From assembly GCF_002025705.1 (NCBI RefSeq), contig NZ_CP018846.1, positions 1,293,501 to 1,357,500 of the forward strand: a stretch of 64,000 bases of DNA, read 5' to 3'. Positions 58,022-64,000 of this stretch are shown here, in pieces (within the stretch, counting starts at the first letter, position 1; each line of letters starts with the position of its first letter). This DNA comes from Pseudomonas putida. Lineage in GTDB: Bacteria > Pseudomonadota > Gammaproteobacteria > Pseudomonadales > Pseudomonadaceae. The translations under genes and the position numbers were made by a program. The notes under the pieces were generated by a model. The model was not told the DNA's origin, made no database searches, and worked only from the letters and a program-made list of their open reading frames with translations.

Positions 58022-59140
58022 CTACAGCCACACGTTCAGCAGGCGCGCGCCGTGGCTGGGGGGGCCTGCCAGCAACTCACCTGACTGATGGGCGAAGCCC
58101 TGGCCGTCGCTGCCCTGTTCCCAGAACTGCCCACGCATGAACACGCTCATGCTGCTGACACTGTTACCTGCGGCCTGGGTCAGGCGTTGCCAGGCGGTCT
58201 GTTCGCTGACCTCGCCGCGTTGCAGGGCCAGCTCGGCAGCGGCGTCCTGGTGGCGATTGCCGCGCCAGGGGGCATCCCAGCTACCTTTGCCGCTGAGGAA
58301 CACCGGGTTGGCGATCAGCTGGACCTGCTGCTGCTGCAATTGGCGCTGGTTCTCGGGGTACCAGCTGTCACTGCCGATCAGTACGCCGAGGCGGCCGGCG
58401 GGAGTCTGCACTACCTGCAACGGGTAATCCCGGCCAGGGTGGATGTAGCGCCGTGTTTCGCTGTCGGGGTATTGCTGGTGTTGGGGTTGGCCCAGCAGCG
58501 AGCCATCTGCAGCGAACACCATGCTGCTGTTGAACAGCGGCCCGTGGCCAATGTGCAGCACGCCCTGATCGACGTAGGGCGCAGGCAGTACGATCGAGCC
58601 TGCCACCAGGGTCACGCCGAACTCCTTTGCCAGGCCGCCGAACAGTAGCTGGTAATCGCTGGCCATCTGCTGGGCTTTCATGCGCAGGTGGGCATCGGCG
58701 CGCCGATCGTCGCCATTGGCGCTCAGCATCGCCAGGCCATAGCGCAACGGATTGCTCAGCTCCAGCCACTGCTCGGCGTCACGGTTGCGGGTGACCTGGT
58801 ACAGCTCGTTTTTTTCGCCTCGCGCCCACAGCCAGGTACCGATGTGCTCGGGCAGCACCACGACCGTGCGTGGGCCAACCAGGCCCTGGGCGCGTGCCTG
58901 CTCCAGGTAGGCAGAAAGCTTGCGGTGCAGACGTTGCAGGTTCTGGTAGTCGCTGGGGAACAGCAACGGCTCGACACCCAGCAGATTGCCATGCTCGCCA
59001 GGCACGCCGTGGTTGAGCGCCAGTTCGATGCGCAAATCGGAGAGGTAGTGGCCTTCCGGGCGCTGTTGGGTCCAGAAGCCGTAACCGCAGAGCGCGGCAA
59101 TCGTCACCAGCGCCAGGGCGCCTGCCAGGAGTTTTCGCAT
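58022..59140 (-). CDS. Membrane-anchored nitrilase-fold protein lacking catalytic residues
   Basis: This 372-residue protein has an N-terminal hydrophobic helix (LLAGALALVTIAALCGYGFW) and an extracytoplasmic nitrilase (carbon-nitrogen hydrolase) domain. The conserved Glu is in VVVLPEHIG. The nucleophile Cys expected in the GVLIC(Y/A)DSW motif is replaced: the sequence reads GVLIGSDSWYPE. The expected catalytic Lys is also missing (LLGQPQHQQYPD). It is therefore probably not an amidase. A binding or structural role is likely. It is the upstream gene of the AraC pair. Confidence 0.85.
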   Translation of the reverse strand: MRKLLAGALALVTIAALCGYGFWTQQRPEGHYLSDLRIELALNHGVPGEHGNLLGVEPLLFPSDYQNLQRLHRKLSAYLEQARAQGLVGPRTVVVLPEHIGTWLWARGEKNELYQVTRNRDAEQWLELSNPLRYGLAMLSANGDDRRADAHLRMKAQQMASDYQLLFGGLAKEFGVTLVAGSIVLPAPYVDQGVLHIGHGPLFNSSMVFAADGSLLGQPQHQQYPDSETRRYIHPGRDYPLQVVQTPAGRLGVLIGSDSWYPENQRQLQQQQVQLIANPVFLSGKGSWDAPWRGNRHQDAAAELALQRGEVSEQTAWQRLTQAAGNSVSSMSVFMRGQFWEQGSDGQGFAHQSGELLAGPPSHGARLLNVWL

Positions 59141-59302
59141 GAAGCGGTGCAGCGCCTTGGATAAGAGGGTTACCTAGGGTAGTACTGCTGTGCGTAAGGA
59201 TCAATAAGTTGTCAGTTTCGATCATTGAGCGCGTTCAAACGGCTGTTTAATGTCGCAGGCAGACAAACGACGGGCACCCGCAGAGGTACTCGCATTCCGT
59301 GA

Positions 59303-61363
<2,061 letters not shown>

Positions 61364-61369
61364 GATCAC

Positions 61370-61493
61370 CGGGGCCGCACAGCGGCCCTTTCCGACCGGT
61401 CCGGCAAGGCCGCTCCTACAGGCGACACGTTCCCTTGTAGGAGCGGCCTTGCCGGGGCGCCGGACCGGTCGGAAAGGGGCGCACAGCGCCCCC
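61370..61493. repeat. REP pair with enlarged, partly deleted stem
   Basis: Two inverted elements lie at about 61382-61420 and 61436-61493, with ACCGGTCCGGCAAGGCCGC on the left and the full GCCGGGGCGCCGGACCGGT on the right. The left copy lacks eight bases that the right copy and both copies at 50.6 kb retain. Confidence 0.85.
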
Positions 61494-61519
61494 AGGATTT
61501 CACTGATAGACTCCGCACC

Positions 61520-62410
61520 ATGTACCTGCCTCTACCCCAAGCCCCGCTCCAGCATCTGGCTCTGCCTTGGCTCCAGCAAGCTGAAATCCAAGCCGCGATT
61601 CTGCGCCTGGACCTGATCGACCCACTGATCAGCGGCAACAAGTGGTTCAAGCTTCGCCACCACCTGCAGCAAGCCCATCAGTCCAGTGCCCCCGGCCTGA
61701 TCAGCCTGGGCGGCAATCATTCCAACCACCTCCACGCCCTGGCTGCAGCCGGCAAACGCTTCGGCTTCGCCACTGCCGGGCTGTTGCGCGGCCACCCTCA
61801 GGACACCCCCACGGTACGCGACCTGCAAGCATTGGGCATGGAACTGCACTGGCTGGGTTATGGAGGCTATCGGGCACGCCATGAGGCGGGATTCTGGCAG
61901 CCTTGGCAGGCGCGTTATCCAGGCTGGCACTGCATTCCCGAGGGCGGTGGCGGTGCAGCAGGCGCCGAGGGTTGTGCGCTGATCGTCGAGCAGGCGCGTG
62001 CGCAACTTGCGACACAGGGCTGGCCGGGCTACGACGCCTGGTGGCTGGCCGCAGGCACCGGCACCACGCTGGCAGGGCTGGTGCTGGCTGAGGCAGGGGC
62101 GCATGCAGTGCATGGCGCGTTGGCGGTGCCGATGGATCATGGCGTGCCGGAGACAGTCGCTGAACTGGCCGGCACGCAGGGCTACCAGTTGCACGATGCC
62201 TGCCGTGGCGGCTTCGGCAAGTTCGATGATGAGTTGCTGGCCTTCGTCGCCGAGAGTGAGCAGCACACTGGCGTGCCACTCGAGGCTCTGTACACCGGCA
62301 AGGCCTTGCTGGCCCTGCGCGATCAGGTCGAGGCCGGGCTGTTCGCGCCCGGTACCCGCCTGATCTTCCTGCACACGGGCGGCCTGCAGGGCCGTCGTGG
62401 TTACTTGTAG
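61520..62410 (+). CDS. D-cysteine desulfhydrase/ACC deaminase-family PLP enzyme
   Basis: This fold-type II PLP enzyme has 296 residues. The PLP Lys is in SGNKWFKLRHHL, the aromatic/Ser substrate region is LGGNHSNHLHALAAAG, and the phosphate-binding loop is AAGTGTTLAGLVLA. Members deaminate D-cysteine or 1-aminocyclopropane-1-carboxylate. The residues that separate them cannot be judged reliably here, so I leave the substrate open. Its 3' end overlaps the convergent cytochrome b561 gene by ten bases. Confidence 0.87.
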   Translation: MYLPLPQAPLQHLALPWLQQAEIQAAILRLDLIDPLISGNKWFKLRHHLQQAHQSSAPGLISLGGNHSNHLHALAAAGKRFGFATAGLLRGHPQDTPTVRDLQALGMELHWLGYGGYRARHEAGFWQPWQARYPGWHCIPEGGGGAAGAEGCALIVEQARAQLATQGWPGYDAWWLAAGTGTTLAGLVLAEAGAHAVHGALAVPMDHGVPETVAELAGTQGYQLHDACRGGFGKFDDELLAFVAESEQHTGVPLEALYTGKALLALRDQVEAGLFAPGTRLIFLHTGGLQGRRGYL

Positions 62411-62946
62411 GGCAGCATGCGCAGCAGCGTGTTGTCGCGCTGCACGTAGTGGTGGTAGAGCCCGGCCAGCGCATGCAGGCCGATCAGCCAGTAACCCCAG
62501 GTCGCCACCCGCTCATGCCAGCCCTTGATGAACTTGGCCTGGTCCGGGTTTGGGCCGATCAGGTGCGGCAGTTCCAGGCCGAAGAACGGCACCGGTTTGT
62601 CGGCGGCACTGAGAATCAGCCAGCCGGCCAGGGGCAGGCCGATCATCAGCAGGTACAGCGCCAGGTGCATCAGGTGCGCAAGGCCGGTCTGCCAGGCTGG
62701 CGGCTTGGGCACGATAGGCGGGGTCGGGCGGCTCAGGCGCACGGCCAGGCGCAGCCAGACCAGCACGAACACACTCAGGCCGAGCATGAAGTGCAGGTCC
62801 TTCATCAGGTTGCGTTCTGCGCTGTCCTTGGGGAACAGGCCGCGGAACTCGATGCAGGCGTAAACAGCGGCCAGCAGTACCAGCATCAGCCAATGCAGGG
62901 CGATGGACAGGCGTGCGTAATGGGGCGCGGGGGTGGATGAAACCAT
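62401..62946 (-). CDS. Cytochrome b561 (CybB-type)
   Basis: This 181-residue inner-membrane protein has four transmembrane helices. Heme-ligand His candidates are in ARLSIALHWLML, MKDLHFMLGLSVF, MHLALYLLMIGLPLAGWLIL and IGLHALAGLYHHYV. These cytochromes oxidise quinols, often linked to superoxide or to respiratory adjustments. The ATG at 62946 begins MVSSTPAPHYARLSIALHW. It lies alone on the minus strand. Confidence 0.92.
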   Translation of the reverse strand: MVSSTPAPHYARLSIALHWLMLVLLAAVYACIEFRGLFPKDSAERNLMKDLHFMLGLSVFVLVWLRLAVRLSRPTPPIVPKPPAWQTGLAHLMHLALYLLMIGLPLAGWLILSAADKPVPFFGLELPHLIGPNPDQAKFIKGWHERVATWGYWLIGLHALAGLYHHYVQRDNTLLRMLPYK

Positions 62947-63063
62947 GATCGGTCCTCGTCATCAGGTCGGAATGGCGCTCTTGCTGGCGCTCTGGGGTAA
63001 CTGTAATCGCAATCTGGGAAGAAAGTTTTGCGCCAGGTCGGTGAAATTTGTGTTGTCAGTCTC

Positions 63064-63096
63064 GGCCCTTTCGCGTCGAACCGCCGCGAAAGGGCC
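63064..63096. repeat. REP-like palindrome
   Basis: The arms GGCCCTTTCGCG and CGCGAAAGGGCC, with a nine-base loop, lie between the b561 promoter region and the DUF1853 stop. It is a single-hairpin relative of the other REPs. Confidence 0.75.
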
Positions 63097-63109
63097 GGTG
63101 CAGGCAACC

Positions 63110-63991
63110 TCAATTTCCGGGTAGGTGTGGCCAGCTGTCAGCCACCAGAAACACGCGCTCGGCTTCCTGCCAGGCACCATCGCCACCCAACTCCAACCTC
63201 ACCAGCAGTTGCGCCGGTGTATGTTCGTCCAGCTGCTCCAGCCAGTCTGCAAACAGCTGCACCGTCCAGCATTCATCCGTCTCGACCCGCGCGGGCGCCA
63301 GCCAGGCATGCCGCGCCAGTGGTTGCCAGTGTTCATCCGCTGCAACGCGCCAATCGCTTCGCCGTACCCAGCGCCCGCGCAAATGCCGGGGGTTGGCACC
63401 TGCAGGCGGCTCGGCATGCCCTGGCCATGGGTAGAACAGATAGCCGCTCAGCCACAGGTGCGCCTGCACCTGGGCAACCCCCAAAGCAGCCAGTGCTTCG
63501 CGGCTCTGTGCGTCTGCCGACATGGGCAGCTGGTGCCCGGCGACGTGGGCCAGCTTGCTCCCCAGGCGGTCATGGCAGCCTGGCCCGAGCCATTGCACCG
63601 GGTCGCGCCCGTCGTCCACGGTCGGCCCAAGGTAGAGCTTGATCGCCAGCTCCAGATGATGAGTGCCTTCGCCATCACGCATCAGAATGTCCAGCTCGCC
63701 CAAGGTTCGCCCGCCTGCACGAATCGCCAGGTTGGACGCCAGCAACTCGACCCCGGGCGCTTGCGCCAGGGCAAACTGCCACAGACCTTCGTAGTACAAC
63801 CCCAGGCGCCGGCTGGTGAGCTTGGCCAACCAGTCGCGCAAGGGCCGGTCATCTGCATCCAGGGCACGCAGCCAGTCCTGCAGGCGTTGCGGATCACCCG
63901 ACCAGGCACTGCCCGCCAGCGGGTGGCGCTGGGGGCAGGGCGGGGCGCTGAGCAGCGCAGGCGACAGCAGGGTCCAGGCCAGGTCGCGCAC
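63110..63991 (-). CDS. DUF1853 protein (5' end may extend beyond the window)
   Basis: This soluble protein of about 293 residues or more contains the DUF1853 hallmarks RLGLYYEGLWQFALAQAPGVELLASNLAIRAGGRTLGELDILMRD and HLELAIKLYLGP. The fold resembles PD-(D/E)xK nucleases, with GELDILM/HLELAIKLYL providing the D...ExK residues, but activity is unproven. The frame is open to the edge of the window and GTG at 63991 is only one possible start. A first Met outside the window cannot be excluded. Confidence 0.8.
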   Translation of the reverse strand: MRDLAWTLLSPALLSAPPCPQRHPLAGSAWSGDPQRLQDWLRALDADDRPLRDWLAKLTSRRLGLYYEGLWQFALAQAPGVELLASNLAIRAGGRTLGELDILMRDGEGTHHLELAIKLYLGPTVDDGRDPVQWLGPGCHDRLGSKLAHVAGHQLPMSADAQSREALAALGVAQVQAHLWLSGYLFYPWPGHAEPPAGANPRHLRGRWVRRSDWRVAADEHWQPLARHAWLAPARVETDECWTVQLFADWLEQLDEHTPAQLLVRLELGGDGAWQEAERVFLVADSWPHLPGN

Positions 63992-64000
63992 GGCAGGGCG

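Overview
The window is a stretch of chromosome from a fluorescent Pseudomonas, most likely of the P. putida group. The gene order is core-pseudomonad (rluC to tatD with fatty-acid genes; leuC-leuD-leuB-asd-fimV-truA-trpF-accD-folC-cvpA-purF-metZ). The DNA is uniformly GC-rich, and about a dozen intergenic spaces carry the roughly 35-bp REP palindromes typical of P. putida. I see no prophage, integrase, transposase, CRISPR array, toxin-antitoxin pair or recognisable defence system.

Layout. 1-13.2 kb is a dense plus-strand housekeeping block: rRNA pseudouridylation (rluC), a HAD phosphatase, an S49 peptidase, yceD-rpmF, phospholipid and fatty-acid synthesis (plsX, fabD, fabG, acpP, fabF), pabC, mltG, tmk, holB and tatD. 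Only maf is on the minus strand. 13.25-14.3 kb is a non-coding break: a large, internally structured inverted repeat with short tandem repeats at its edges. 14.3-20.5 kb holds a PLP enzyme, a TetR regulator, a MoaA radical-SAM enzyme, envelope and hypothetical proteins, tRNA-Asn and an aspartate/aromatic aminotransferase. 20.7-28.3 kb holds uvrB with an SOS box, an EmrAB-type efflux pair, gltX and three tandem tRNA-Ala/tRNA-Glu pairs. 28.3-36.3 kb holds a TetR/hydrolase pair, a thioesterase, dusC, a small heat-shock gene behind a sigma-32 promoter and a ROSE-type RNA thermometer, a five-PAS GGDEF-EAL protein and a LysR regulator. 36.4-43 kb is the leucine/aspartate-family block. 43-55 kb runs from fimV to metZ and an SDR. 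55-56 kb is tRNA-Val plus three tRNA-Asp. 56-64 kb is more accessory: a lipoprotein, an AraC regulator, a degenerate nitrilase-like protein, fadH, a D-cysteine desulfhydrase-like enzyme, cytochrome b561 and a DUF1853 protein.

How it works together. Much of the window is growth-linked. Ribosome and tRNA genes sit beside lipid precursor supply (plsX/fab/accD), cell-wall processing (mltG, SPOR protein, fimV) and amino-acid, purine and folate synthesis. Regulation visible in the DNA includes good sigma-70 promoters ahead of yceD, leuC and both tRNA arrays, a LexA box at uvrB, a palindromic operator over the promoter of the TetR gene at 28.4 kb, and the heat-shock control of ibpA.

I found no clear undescribed multi-gene system. 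The most unusual items are the 13.3-14.0 kb structured inverted repeat, REP pairs in which both members carry the same enlarged stem, a nitrilase-fold protein lacking its catalytic Cys and Lys, a predicted near-leaderless yceD transcript, and the direct holB-tatD junction where pilZ is expected.
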